From positions 124,001 through 188,000 of the forward strand of contig NW_020290022.1 of NCBI RefSeq assembly GCF_003144195.1: a DNA stretch of 64,000 nucleotides, written 5' to 3'. The notes below the pieces were generated by a model, which ran no database searches, had not been told where the DNA came from, and saw nothing but the letters and a program-made list of their open reading frames with translations. Positions within the stretch are counted from its first letter, which is position 1. Every line of letters begins with the position of its first letter. Of this stretch, positions 47,802 to 58,792 are shown one piece after another. The DNA is from Ceraceosorus guamensis. Its lineage: Eukaryota > Basidiomycota > Exobasidiomycetes > Ceraceosorales > Ceraceosoraceae. Both the position numbers and the translations under genes were made by a program.

Positions 47802-48493
47802 ATGGCCAAGTCTAAGAACGCTTCGCAGCACAACCAGGTGAGTGGATTATGACGTGTGCATTGACGCATCGCCACGACCAGATGCTGAGTTGTTCAGCCC
47901 CTCGCGCTTTCTGCTCCTTAGTCGCGCAAGGCGCACCGCAACGGTATCAAGAAGCCCAAGACGAACAAGTACCCAAACTTGCGAGGCGTGAGTTGCAGTG
48001 ACTAGTCGCTACCGCGCGACTTTGGTACTTACAAATTCTGCTGCCACCTCTCAAGGTTAATCCCAAGTTCCTCAGAAACCAGCGTTACGCGTTAGTATCA
48101 TATGGAGGGGAGCGAGGAGGAATAGCTGTGTCGCGTCGGGGGCAAAGAAGGAGCTGGGCGGATGCTGGCACGAATGCGTCGCAAGCTAGGTCGCGAACGG
48201 GGTGCTTGGAAGTAGGGAAATGGAAGGTGGGGGGCGCGGCTTTAAAACTCGGGCCGGGATCTGAACGGGGCAGGCTCTCGGCGCACGGGAAGTTGGGTTC
48301 GCAACAAGTCTGCGCTTGGCCTCAGAACGGAGCGATGCGAGCTGGGCGCGTTTTTTCATGTTGCCACGATCAGGATGCCTGTTGTGAGGGGGCATTATTG
48401 CTGACGCGCTCTTCTTTCCCGTCTTGCAACAGCAAACACGGCACAGAGAAGGCTGTTCGCGAGGCGCGTCAAGGAAAGCGAGAGGTCGCTTAG
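47802..48493 (+). CDS. 60S ribosomal protein eL29
   Basis: Four exons: 47802-47837, 47922-47987, 48056-48090, 48433-48493; 65 residues. The sequence MAKSKNASQHNQ|SRKAHRNGIKKPK|NKYPNLRGVNPKFLRNQRYA|KHGT is the eL29 pattern (SKNHTxHNQxxKAHRNGIKKP, KFLRNxRxAKKH). This is a short, very basic protein on the 60S solvent side near the exit of the peptide tunnel region. Splice phases are 0, 0, 2. The third intron, 342 bp, is several times longer than the others in the gene; I looked for C/D-box snoRNA signatures inside it and found none convincing. The exons are too short for ORF-based gene finders, so this gene is easily missed. Confidence 0.93.
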
Positions 48494-50387
48494 ACAGAGT
48501 TCCCCGATCGTTTCAAAAAGAGATCTGCCACGCTCTTGCTTGTACCATCAACATCGACAAGTCTCCACCCTTATGGCCAGGCTCGGCAATCATGTCAGCC
48601 GTCTGTAATGCGAACAAGCTGGCGCCGACGTAGCACGAGGGGTGTCGTTGGCGCCGTCGCCAGCGCGCAGCTCTCCATCGCAATAGCAATCAAGCATCCA
48701 TGCTGCATCACCTGCCTGCTGTCGACTTGCTTTGCGCGGGTGTCCCTCACTCAAATTGTGATCTCACGAAGCGACCAGGTGCACTAATCGGAGAAACCCG
48801 GCTCTGCCTTGGATCGGCGAGATGCCAGTGTACCTTCGCCCGAACTTGAGGTCATGGGGTGGTGTTGTGGAGAGATCTCGTCTCTTCGAGCGGAACTGGG
48901 AGACGTCGAGGCAGTAGGCTGACGCTGACGTCTCTTCGCTGCTCTGCGCGTAGTGGAGACCCGGCATTTGAGAGCTAACGTGGTGGCCTACGCTGGGTTG
49001 TGAAGCTCCTCGGAGCTTCTGTTCGCACGACACGCGCAGCCGCCTTGGGGCTCCCTCGCATATGGCAGCTGCTTTGGCTCACCAGAATCCAAGTTGAGAG
49101 CTGATAGCAGCTCATGTGAACCGACTTGCCGGGCTCCGCAGCGCGGCGGTCAGTGCTTGCGCCCCAGCTTCCTGGCATATCAGCAAAATCGGTGCCCTAC
49201 CTGGAAACTTGCCACTGTCGATCCCGCGACCGGCCCATCGGTGCAAGCTTTCAAGATTGTCCGGTCCTGTGCGCTTCAAGGGCTGGCCTCGCGCCACCAC
49301 GGAGCCGTTAGCAGGGGGCCCTTCCAAAAGGCCGAAAAAGGGCTCAAGCTTCTGTCAGCTAAAGGCTCGAGAGAGTGCATCTGGTGGCCGTTTGTGGGCG
49401 CATATGACTTTCTGTGACTGGTGTGTGCCGGACTGACAGGGCGACTCACATTCGTCAATAAGGAGCATGCGAGCGTTTGATCGCTGCTGACTCGCGTTGT
49501 GAGAGATCTGACGTCACGCGTTTAGCAGTCAAGAGTCAACGACGGGGTGCCCGTGCAAATGGCATCCTAAAACGCATGGCACGAACGCTCTGCTAATCTC
49601 CTCATTCAGCAGCGGGAAGCGGCGAGCGAGTGCAGAAGGCAAGCTTTCGAGACACTGCGTGCCCAAAAGGCAAAACAAAAAACCTACGGCATCTGGGATT
49701 CACGAGTGGTCCCCCACCTCATTACTGACCAGACCCTACAGGGTTTCCGCTTCTGGGATCAGACGGGACCAGGCACGTTTCCTGTGGTGTGGCCGTAGAT
49801 ACTAGACTGATCATGTCACAAATATATATACGGTTCTCACTCCCATCATCCCGTGCAGCTCGCTTTGCTCGCTGCACCTGCTATCACAGATCGGACGGGA
49901 TGTGGCTCGTTTCCGGGGGTATGGCCGTAGATGAATACGCAGATTTTGGCAATTGTATATATACGTTTTGAGTTGCTGTAGAATCCTAGATGCATCCGGC
50001 CCTTTCGGCCGTTCATAGCTGCGTGATGAGGAGAGCTGACGCGTTGCCGCGAACTGCTACACCGTTGGTAACACGTCCTCACTCACAACTTTGTTGTGAT
50101 GACTCAAGCCGGGGTGCAAACTGCAAGGACTGCTCGGGGACGCAAGCTCAGTGGCCCGCGAATCCACACGCGCAGGTCTATTACACACCGCGGAAGCCTC
50201 ACAGGAAAAGAGACTCCCTGCACAAGTCGCCTGGACTGGCTGAAGGACCTCTGTGCAACAGGCTTGAGTGTCGAGACTTCTACCAGTCGACAGATCATCC
50301 TAGGGCAAGGACGAGCAAGGGAAGAGTGTACCAAGACAAGGCCATCGAAGAGTTCACAGACATACAGAACTGGCGCTAAGACCCGAG
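48494..50387. other. 1.9 kb gene-free stretch with a diverged direct repeat
   Basis: No credible gene. The stretch holds the 132-bp-period direct repeat listed separately (49757-49971), and its ORFs on both strands overlap each other. Confidence 0.5.
49757..49971. repeat. Diverged direct repeat, two ~80-bp copies at a 132-bp period
   Basis: Copy A begins at 49757 and copy B at 49889. Over the first 44 bases (GATCRGACGGGA ... TGGCCGTAGAT) I count 36 identical positions at constant offset 132. Both copies then continue into a TATATATACG run (49822-49832 and 49956-49964), where the offset shifts by about two bases. Origin unknown; no flanking ORF or terminal repeat suggests a particular element. 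Confidence 0.75.
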
Positions 50388-51456
50388 ATGGCTGCGTTTT
50401 CAAGTGCTCGAGTCACTCGAGCGGGGTCTCATGTGTGTGTTCGAAGTCGACTCTGGCAGCCTCCAGTAGGACGAAGTTCGACGTGGTTGCCGACGTCAAG
50501 CGCCGGGTGCTCTCTGAGACAATTCCAATCATCCTCGAGCACTCCAACCCCTGCGGAAGAGGCTCCCCGCCGGTGCTATCTATACCATGCGGACGTACAC
50601 GCTCAATTGTTTCTGGCATCCGTCTCGCCCAAGAACCTGACGTCATGCTTCAAGGACCCTCAATTCCTGGACTTTTTCTACCGGAATCTCAGGCCCAATC
50701 CCTACACCTTGGGTCTGCAAGACGGCGACGCCACAGAAGATCCCGGCGCTCCAGCTGTAGCGATGGCGCAATCGCTGGCCTCCAGCAAAGACTCCAACGT
50801 TGAAGAAGAGATGGACTACGAAGCGTGGGATGGGCCTCTCCTAGCGCCCTCCAAAGCTGCCGAGGAAGCGCACAAATTGGGCTTTCACTGGCTAAGTCCT
50901 TGCCAAGGAGAACAAAACTTTTTGAGCTCTGCGCCCGGTGGAACGGCAGTGGTGTTCAGGGAACTGACAGATTTGGGCGAGCTGACGTGGGGCGGAAGTT
51001 ACAAGTTTCCCTTCCAACCTCGCGCGCTAAGGTTTGATGCGTGAGGTCTTGCCCAACTTCGAGCCTATACTCGCCTTTTTGTAGGGCTGATTGCGACCAA
51101 TTATCAACTTTTGCAGGCAATCTGGCTACGTCTACCATCCTTCTCCACCACGGCCGCAATCACGCACAGCCGCAGACAGAGCAAAGCGCAGCAGCTCAAG
51201 CTCGGGGCAGGCCTCGAAAGCAAGCGATGCTGCGAGTCCATATGGCGCATATTCTCTATTGTGCTCCAATCTTGTGCTGTCGAGGCTATCAGATGGACTG
51301 GATCTGGATATCACCGGAGAGCCGCAGTCCTCGAAGAGCAACAAAGACGCACCTGGTGGCTCAATCGAGTATCAGGGGAAAAGGTACCCTATAAGGCTCT
51401 TGAGACCGCAGGATGCTGGTCCTTGGAGCGCTTTGCGCCCATCCACTCGACCGTGA
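50388..51456 (+). CDS. UPF0598 family protein (C8orf82 homologue), probably mitochondrial
   Basis: Exons 50388-51040 and 51117-51456 (intron 76 bp, GTGAGG..TTGCAG, phase 2); 330 residues. The first ~55 residues are rich in Arg, Ser and Ala with almost no acid residues, consistent with mitochondrial import. The UPF0598 blocks follow in order: YLYHADVHAQLFL, LTSCFKDPQFLDFFYRNLRPN, FHWLSPCQGEQNFL, TAVVFRELT, YKFPFQPRALRFD, SGYVYHPSP, LLCSNLVLSRLSDGLDL and IEYQGKRYPIRLL. The family is widespread but its biochemical role is not known to me. Two Ser-rich insertions relative to the ~215-residue human protein. The last ~20 residues are family-atypical; an apparent further exon at 51545-51764 keeps frame but is the antisense of the Mex67 UBA exon and was rejected. 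Convergent with Mex67, 155 bp apart. Confidence 0.82.
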
Positions 51457-51611
51457 TGCTGACATTGCGCTCTCGGCGCGTCACGCTCCGCTATTGGATA
51501 GTATTGCAAATGCATGGCGATATAATGTGATGTCGCGTGTGCAGGGCGAGTGCGAGGAAGCGACTGGGCGGCAATCTGGGGCATGTAGTAGAGAAGGCGA
51601 GATCTGACAAT

Positions 51612-54143
51612 TCATCGATGAAAGGCTTCCGCTGGGATGCTTCCAGCATTTCTCAGCTGCTCAAAGTTTGTCATGGCCTGGCTGGGCTCCCAAGCGTTCT
51701 GAGAGAGACACTGAACAGCGAAAGGATAAGTGAGGCCCGTCTGGGCGGCTACTTGCAAGGATAAGATGTGTTGCTGCTCGTTCTGAGGTGCAGCGATGCT
51801 AACATGTCAGAACTGCTGGCACGCGCACCTTCATGAGAAGCAATACTCACAAGACCTTGTGCGGGCGCAATACCTTTGAGGTGCGGTGGAAGGGCTTCGA
51901 GGGAGAATCCAGGGTTTGTCGCAGTGCTAGGCCCAGATACAGCAGCTGGCGCTGGCGCAGCGCTGTTGTTGCCGGGCTGAACCGTGTCAGTCGGCAAGGC
52001 ATTGTCGGCCCAAGCGTGAGTTCCAGCATATGGCCTGACGATCAGTTGATCCTCCAAAACGACGCAGGGCCATCCCGAACTGGCGGCTTGCGACCCAGGC
52101 ACGACGGGCGCGACTATGAAAGACCTGCTGAAAGACCTGAAGCCCTGAGAGGGAGCTTCTTGAAATTGGCCGTGAACGTTAATGAAGATCACAGCTTCGG
52201 GTTCAGATTCGGGCTGCGATGGATTGGCAGGACCTGCCTCGGGCCTGACAGACGCTGTGCGAGCGCCGATAGAAGTATTCGGCATCACCCAGGCGTCCAC
52301 CACGAATTTGGACGCGTCCGTTAGTGGGTGTGTCGTCTTCGGCAATTTGGTCAAGACGCCAACGATGGAGTTGGGCCCATGAGGAAATCCGCTGTGAGGC
52401 CGGCCTGCAGTGGAGAGGTTCGCGATCAGCTATGCACATGTCCAAATAGACCGTGTGCCGCGGTCACACTCACGATTGCCGAGCGTCATGATGTTATGAG
52501 ATGGAACATCCTTGTATGCTTTCCAATTCAAATCTTTCTGTCGCGGTAAATCTTTGCTGTTCTGATAGCCAAGCGCCCTTGCACGAGGTGGCACTTGTCG
52601 GTGCTCGATCATCGAAAAGCCTGCGCGAGGCGCGTATACTGGTCGCAAAGCCGGTCTGTCTTGGTCGAAAAGGCTAAAGTATCTGAGCGACGGAGAGGCT
52701 TGAAGATGAGCAGCGCCTCGTCAAGGCAAAAGCATTACTCTCACTTTTGTAGGAAAGCAGGCACGATCGCTTTGCTGGCTTCGTCGCTGAATCCCGGTCT
52801 CATCGCGACGGGAAAAGGCTTGACTTGCACGCCAGCAGCAGCCGCGCTAGCAGCTGCCGGATCTGTGTTCTTGACCTGAGCAGCGGCTGTCAATTCTTCC
52901 TGAGTCACCGGTTCCCTATCCAACAGAGTCAGGTGTGGGAACTTCGCTAGGACCTCTGCCCTGTAGCCCGCCGCATTTCCAGCTGCGGTAGCATTCTCTC
53001 GCACAGGATTTCCTAGCAGCATCAGCTCCTTGAGGGATGCAAACCGAGGAGTGGGCCGCCCTTTCATCGAGGGCTGCCAGATTAGATCCCTGACCCACTT
53101 GAGGTCGTTTGATTCGAGCGAAAGATTCTGTCGATTCACGCAGACGGGCTGTGAGCCAAGTTCGTGCTCCGTCGAATGACCCTAATCCGGCTCACCTGAA
53201 GCTTTGGAAGGTATTGTGGCAAGGCATTCACAGGCATCAAGGTCTTGAAGTTGTTGTGCGCCAGAGAGATTGTGACGCACTGGAAGCATGATAGGTCCCC
53301 AAAGTCAGCTTTGCTTGCTGACCCCGCCCGGCCAATCTATAGCATACACTCACGCCTGGAAACATGTCTTGTGCCAACCTGAACATCGCCAAGCTAATCT
53401 CTCTGGGCGACCCTTCCACCCCAGGCGCCTTGATGTGAGCCTTTTCCAGTATCTCATCCCCTGCCATGCGCTGTGTTGCGCGCCAATCAAGAGACCGAAG
53501 AAGCTGAGCGAGGGCGTGCAGCTCCCTGTTCATGCATGGAGACTCACTTCAAGATTGAGGAATTGGGCTTCAGCATTCCACCTGCTGGTCAAGAAGCGCC
53601 TAAGCACTTCTATAGATTTGCTGTTGAGGTTGGATGTCCCTTTCGAATCGTTCGTCACATCCCCACCAGGCACTCTGCCGCCCTTCGAAGATCCACCTAA
53701 TGATTGACCATTATGCGACTGTCCCTTGATGGAGTACGCCACGCCAGCTGCTGCTACATCTCTGTCTTTGCCCTTGGCATGACCCTTCGGTCGGTCTGAT
53801 CGAGAGAGCGGATTCGCGCGATCTCGAGCCTGAACGAGCAGAGTCACGACGTCCTTAGTAAAGTTCACTTAGCTGGCAGCTCTGATGCACTCACAGTGGC
53901 CTTGGAAGAAGAATGACCTCCTCTTGAGGATGTTCCGCCAGAGCCACTTCCTCTACTTGATCCGTTAGCGGATCCTCGATCCGCGCTCCTCATGCCTACA
54001 TCTTCATCGATCAGGCCTGCCCTCTTGAGCGCCCCGCCCGCTATACCTCCTCTTCTACTGCTGCGCCTTGATGAGCCCGCAGAGGACTGTGCCTGCGACG
54101 CTATCGCTTGACCCGTTAATGGATTGATAAATGGTTGTGCCAT
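51612..54143 (-). CDS. mex67: mRNA export receptor Mex67 (NXF/TAP family)
   Basis: Eight exons: 54143-53895, 53853-53548, 53470-53354, 53279-53196, 53148-52745, 52682-52474, 52404-51851, 51782-51612; all in frame, 697 residues. After a Ser/Arg/Gly-rich N-terminus come leucine-rich repeats (ISLAHNNFKTL, LPQYLPKLQ, SLKELMLLGNPVRE, LAKFPHLTLLDRE), the NTF2-like domain (AFLQKYFSLFDQDRPAL, LYSP-equivalent VYAPRAGFSM, FVVDAWV, VIFINVHGQFQE, FSRSFIVAP) and a C-terminal TAP-C/UBA domain (ILSLQVAAQTGLTYPFAVQC, NAWEPSQAMTNFEQLR) ending IPAEAFHR. Mex67 with Mtr2 carries mRNPs through nuclear pores; the UBA binds FG repeats. The start is the first in-frame ATG. Introns are 41-83 bp. The product is unmistakable across three domains. 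Confidence 0.93.
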
Positions 54144-54796
54144 GCCAGCCGCCGCTGATGCGAGGTACCCAGTTGGGTAGCTTTTCACTTGATGAAGGGA
54201 GAAGCCTTCAGGGCGGAAGGGACAGGCGGATGGACCAGGCTCCGATCGTTGTGTATGGCAACGCTGAAAGGCTGCCGTTGAGGAGGTCGTGAAGAGTGTT
54301 GAGTCTACCAAACCCCTGGATCGTGTGCATGGTCAGTCCATCGACTTTTGTCCAAATAAGTCACGAGTGCATCCCTCGATCAATCATCCCGGCTTCGCAA
54401 AACCAGCCGCGCCCGCATGCAGATCTTAAACGCGCGCGCCCGCGGACGGCACCGCGCGTTGCGATGACTCTCCCACGCTCACGCACACAAGAAAGCAGGA
54501 CGCGCCTAGTCATCAGGTATGCACACTATATCGCGCGCATCTTCGATCCCTCTGGATCACGTGGCCAGCGAGCGCAGCCTCCACCTCCGGGGAGCCTGCT
54601 TTGCCTTTGGACTCGAGATTCTAGATTCATTGGTCATCAGAGAAAGCTAGAAAGTCAGGACTTCGAATTCAATATTGACTCAAAATCATTCAGGACTTAC
54701 TTTTGACTCAAGCTCGACGTCTTTTCGTACCATTCACGTGAATCAGCGACTCGGACAGCGTTGCCTTTGCATCTTGCTTGAGTCAATCGCGGCACC
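54144..54796. promoter_or_regulatory. Divergent promoter region of mex67 (-) and the THI6-type gene (+)
   Basis: 653 bp. The half next to the thiamine gene (about 54640-54710) is AT-rich with TTGACTCAA and TTTTGACTCAAG repeats. I saw no thiamine riboswitch architecture, which in fungi is normally inside introns of other THI genes. Confidence 0.45.
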
Positions 54797-56748
54797 ATGA
54801 CGAAGCTGAATGCGCCAGACTACTCGCTCTACCTCGTCACCTCCCGCGAGCTGCTGCCTCCTGGTGTTGACTTTTACGACTCACTTCGCGCATCACTCAA
54901 AGGCGGAGTGACTCTGGTACAGATCCGAGAGAAGCATGCGGATAACGGCGAGTTGTTGGAGATTGCCGAAAAGAGTTTGAAGATATGTGACGAGGTATGT
55001 ACCGGTGGAGGCAACTTTGGATCTCACGTGGAATGCCTGCTGACCCCCTCACAACAACGCATCCACCCGTCCAATCGTTTCAGTTTAATGTGCCGATGCT
55101 CATCAACGACAATTTGGCAGTGGCGCTCGCATTGCCAGAGCGAGTAGGTCTCCACATTGGTCAGGAAGATTTTCCAGTCGCGAAAGCTCGAGCTCTGCTG
55201 GGCCCTAAGCGATTGCTGGGAATCTCGGTGCACACAGTCGAGCAGGCCGCAGCTGCCCGAACCAGCGGGGCAAATTACGCGGGTGTGGGTGCGGTGTACG
55301 GAACTCTATCCAAGGCAAATGTAACAGAGGACAAGGTTCTTGGGCCTAGGAGAACTGCGCACGTCATCGAAGCTTTGCAAGGCTTTCCCAGCGTGCTCAT
55401 TGGCGGCATCAATCAAAGGACCGCTGCCAGAGCCTTGTTTGGTGCTGCTGGACCCGAACATGCTCCGGCCGGCATCGCGGTGATCAGCGCAATCGTCGCT
55501 CGCCAAGACGCGCAAGAAGCGGCACGGGAGCTCAAATCTATGGTGAATGCCTTCTTGAGCGCAAGAAGCTCGGCGCAGAAGCCCATCGCGTCGGCTTTCG
55601 GTCTCGGTGCATCGCGCTCACAGCTCAAGGTCGAGAGCTTGGTATCGCGGTCGGGAGAGTTTCTGCGCGCACTCAGAGAAGGTTCACCGCCTCTCATCCA
55701 GACATTGACATCGCACGTCTCGTCCACTTTGAGCGCCAACGTGACGCTCGCTCTGAGCGCAAGCCCCATCATGTCCCATCAGGATGCCGAGGCTGACGAT
55801 TTGGGCAACGTGACGGGTGCTGTGGTGCTCAACATTGGCACGATCGGTGAAGAGGCGAGGAGAGGCATGCGAGCTGTTGGATCTGCGGCGAATAGAGGCG
55901 GCAAGGTATGTCAGCGTGGTCAGGGGTTCAAGATGATCCGACAGCTAAGAAGGTCCCGCGCCCTGTATGCTGCGCGTTGGTAGCCGGTTGTTCTGGATCC
56001 TGTGGGCGTCGGAGCTTCAGCGTTCCGCAGGCAAGCCGTCAACGGTGAGTACAAGCTATCCGCAAACAGGACGCGAAGCGTCCGCAGAGATTCAAAGAGC
56101 AGAGCTGAAATGCGCCCCGTTCACGCCTGCAGAAATCATGGACCACACCCAAATCACGCTTCTGAAGGGCAACGCTGCCGAACTAGGTGCCATTGCCGGT
56201 TTGACAGAGGTTCAGTCCCGCGGAGTGGACAGCGGCTCAGGTACGTTGCGCGATGCTCGAGGTCTGGTGCTCAGTCTCGCAAGGCGAGAAAGATGTTTGG
56301 TCTTGTTGACTGGAAAGACGGATTATTTGAGCGATGGAGAGGTGGTGATTACTTGCTCCAATGGGCACGCCCTGCTGGGCGCAATTACTGGCTCAGGGTG
56401 CGCTTTGGGAGTCGCGGTCGCTACGGGACTCGCGGCTGCTTGCTTGGCGAGCCAGGGTAGCGAGGTGAAGGGAGCCGGATCTTCCATCGTCAAGGCGCAA
56501 CCTGATGACCTTTTGGCTGGCGCTCTTTTTGGGTAAGTGCGGTGATGACGCAACGATGCCCACGAGCGCTGGCTCACCTCGTTGCCCGACTCACTGTCAG
56601 CATTCTGAGCATGACGATTGCGTCGGAGTTGGCCGCTGCTCGACCAGAGGTCAGAGGCCCCGGAACATTCATCGCAGCCCTTTTGGACGAGTTGAGCCTG
56701 ATGACGCCAGAAACATTTGCCCAAAGGGCCAAGGTGGCACTCGAATAG
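54797..56748 (+). CDS. THI6: Bifunctional thiamine-phosphate synthase / hydroxyethylthiazole kinase
   Basis: Exons 54797-54994, 55084-55905, 55984-56044, 56133-56532, 56601-56748; 542 residues, close to yeast Thi6 (540). N-terminal ThiE half: SLYLVTSRELL, TLVQIREKHADNGELLEIA, VPMLINDNLAVALAL, VGLHIGQEDF, LLGISVHTVEQA, YAGVGAVYGTLSKANV, VLIGGINQRTA. C-terminal kinase half: SPIMSHQDAEADDLGNVTGA, VVLNIGTIGEEARRGM, PVVLDPVGVGASAFRR, ITLLKGNAAELGAI, VLLTGKTDYLSDGE and GAITGSGCALGVAVATG with the catalytic Cys. The kinase phosphorylates hydroxyethylthiazole; the synthase joins it to HMP pyrophosphate giving thiamine phosphate. The third exon is only 61 bp; the acceptor at 56132 was chosen because it restores VNEIMDHTQITLLKGN. 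Confidence 0.93.
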
Positions 56749-56971
56749 ACACACACACATCGCATTCGTGCAATTCCAAAAAGGCGCCGGTGACATTGTC
56801 TAATCTCGTGTATGATGGTGAACAACATCTAGAGTACAAGGGTGTGGGTCATGACGAGCGAATCGCGAGTATCCAAACGACTGGAGAGATACTTTCACTA
56901 GCAGCGAACTGAGGGACATGCAAGACAGAGCAGCGAGGGCAGAGCAGGTGAAGCCATGCTGAGCGATGTTT

Positions 56972-58792
56972 TCAAACGCCTTCATCCGCCGTTCCAGATG
57001 TATCATCATCCGTCGAGGCATCTTCACGGCAAGCCGGAGACGGAGTCGGGCCCCAGCGGGAAAGTGTCTCAAGCGGTTCGAGATGTTGTGCCTGTCTAGC
57101 GAGGTCCTCTAGCCCTTGACACGTCTCTGCTCTAGCTTCTAGCAAGTTCGCAAAATTGCTCAGCACTCCAACCAGGCTAGGCTGCGCCTGGACATTGGCT
57201 TGCGGATTCGTCTGCGATGCCGATACATTCGCATGCGCGCTCGAAGTCCAGGCCACAGAGGGGTTGCGCGTCGAGGCGGACCCGTCAGCAACTGACGCCG
57301 CAGTCGATTGGCTTTGCGCACCACCACCAGACTCTGTTGTGTGCCTTCGACTCGAGGTGCCTTCACGCCTGGCACGCTTTGATCGCGTTCGATCTTCTGA
57401 ATCGGCGGAAGAAACCGAAGCTGATCTGCCACGCAGCTCTTCCTGCTCGCAGCATGCCGAAAGATCCACTCTGCTTGCTCTACGAGCATCGCTGCCATCA
57501 TCCGCACCTCCACTCATGCGTCTCGCTTCGTGTTCCAGCGCAGCTTCGGCCCAAGCGGTTCCGCTAGCGTAGTACGAAGCCCAAGAAGAAGCTAGTCCGG
57601 GAGCTCTTGACAAGGACGCTTGGCTTCGAACAGCATCCTCTTGGTGCGTGCCGCCTTGTGATGTGCTGAGAGGTGAAACGTTCTCCGAGTCTCGACGCGT
57701 CACGCGAGCTAGAAAGGGCGCGATGGCTCTAGCTGCGGACGAGGTTGCGGACATGGTCGACGCTGCAGAGTTTCGAGTAGCGAGGGAGGAAGTGGTCGAT
57801 GCAGAGAGCTCGCGAAAGCGTTGTGATTGCGGAATCTCACCAAGACCTTGGTGTGCGTCGCTAGCAGGAGCAAATGGCAGGCCAAAGGAGGCCGCTGAAG
57901 CTGAAGTCGGTGCTGAGGCCGGAGCGCTCGACACGGCCAACGCGACGGTGGTGCGTGTGGAAGGCGACGAAGCGGAAGCAGAGGTGCGAGTCATAAGGGC
58001 AGCTCGAACGCGTGTGCTTGCAAGGTTGCGCGAAGAACTGGCCGCGCCCTGACCGTTCTCTGCTCGCATTGTATCGGAGGGAAGGTCACGCTTTGGCAGC
58101 GATGTCGCACCGCTCTTCAGCTGCGCTACCACCAATCTAGCTATGGAAGCTCGCTGAGCATCGGTGAGCTTAACGCGACCAGCAGCGGCCGCTTGACCTA
58201 GTTGCTCCACGCTGAGAGCAGCCGAAGCTTCCTCTTCTCTCTTCGTAGAGACAGAAGAGCGGCGATCAGCAGACATGAGCGTTGAGCTGAGGTTGGAGGT
58301 GGAGCTGGAAATGGAACTTCGTTTTCGCTTGAGGTGAGATGGATCATCCACTACTTCAGCAGAGGCGAGTCTTCTGCTTGATGCAGAAGGTCTTCCCTGT
58401 TGACTCGCCGAGCCATCCCTGTCCAACTGCATGCAGACGATGCTTCGTCTTTTACCGAATGCCGTCGTGCTCGGACGACGCGAGAGGCTGGCAGCCGGAG
58501 AAGCAGGTCCGAAGGATGGGGAGCTGCAAACGCTGGATGGTGAGGGGGCACACATGACTGGCATCGTCGCTTCGCCTTCTGCGTCGATGCGTGGTGGTGT
58601 CGCTCGAAGTGGTTCTGGAATGGTGAAGGTAGTTCGAGAGGCGGCTGCGGCCGTAGCAAAGGGATCGGCTTGGGGATTAGGCTCGAGGATAAGACTTGTC
58701 CAAGAGGGATAATTCAGGTTGACTGGGCGCAAAGTAGGCGTCGATGGAGAAGAGGCGATGGATGGAGGCGAAGCCCAGTCTACGACAGGCAT
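56972..58792 (-). CDS. Ser/Ala-rich protein of unknown function (606 aa)
   Basis: One long exon from ATG 58792 to TGA 56972. The translation starts MPVVDWASPPSIASSPSTPT and is dominated by Ser, Ala, Thr and Arg with several basic clusters (HLKRKRSS, SKRARREG) that could serve as nuclear localisation signals. A helical patch near residues 210-235 (LTDAQRASIARLVVAQLKSG) and a C-terminal one (LVGVLSNFANLLEARAETCQ GLEDLARQAQ, split here by a space) are the only parts that look folded. I do not recognise the family; a fungal transcriptional regulator is possible. The 57-58 kb region also has long ORFs on the plus strand, but this frame is by far the longest and has a start and convergent neighbours that fit. 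Confidence 0.65.
   Translation of the reverse strand: MPVVDWASPPSIASSPSTPTLRPVNLNYPSWTSLILEPNPQADPFATAAAASRTTFTIPEPLRATPPRIDAEGEATMPVMCAPSPSSVCSSPSFGPASPAASLSRRPSTTAFGKRRSIVCMQLDRDGSASQQGRPSASSRRLASAEVVDDPSHLKRKRSSISSSTSNLSSTLMSADRRSSVSTKREEEASAALSVEQLGQAAAAGRVKLTDAQRASIARLVVAQLKSGATSLPKRDLPSDTMRAENGQGAASSSRNLASTRVRAALMTRTSASASSPSTRTTVALAVSSAPASAPTSASAASFGLPFAPASDAHQGLGEIPQSQRFRELSASTTSSLATRNSAASTMSATSSAARAIAPFLARVTRRDSENVSPLSTSQGGTHQEDAVRSQASLSRAPGLASSWASYYASGTAWAEAALEHEARRMSGGADDGSDARRASRVDLSACCEQEELRGRSASVSSADSEDRTRSKRARREGTSSRRHTTESGGGAQSQSTAASVADGSASTRNPSVAWTSSAHANVSASQTNPQANVQAQPSLVGVLSNFANLLEARAETCQGLEDLARQAQHLEPLETLSRWGPTPSPACREDASTDDDTSGTADEGV

Noticed and set aside
48091-48432. snoRNA in the eL29 intron
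   Set aside because: No TGATGA and CTGA pair with a terminal stem was found.
51537-51764. Plus-strand ORF that splices in frame as a third exon of the UPF0598 gene
   Set aside because: The opposite strand encodes the conserved TAP-C/UBA domain of Mex67 in frame with seven upstream exons; the plus ORF is its shadow.
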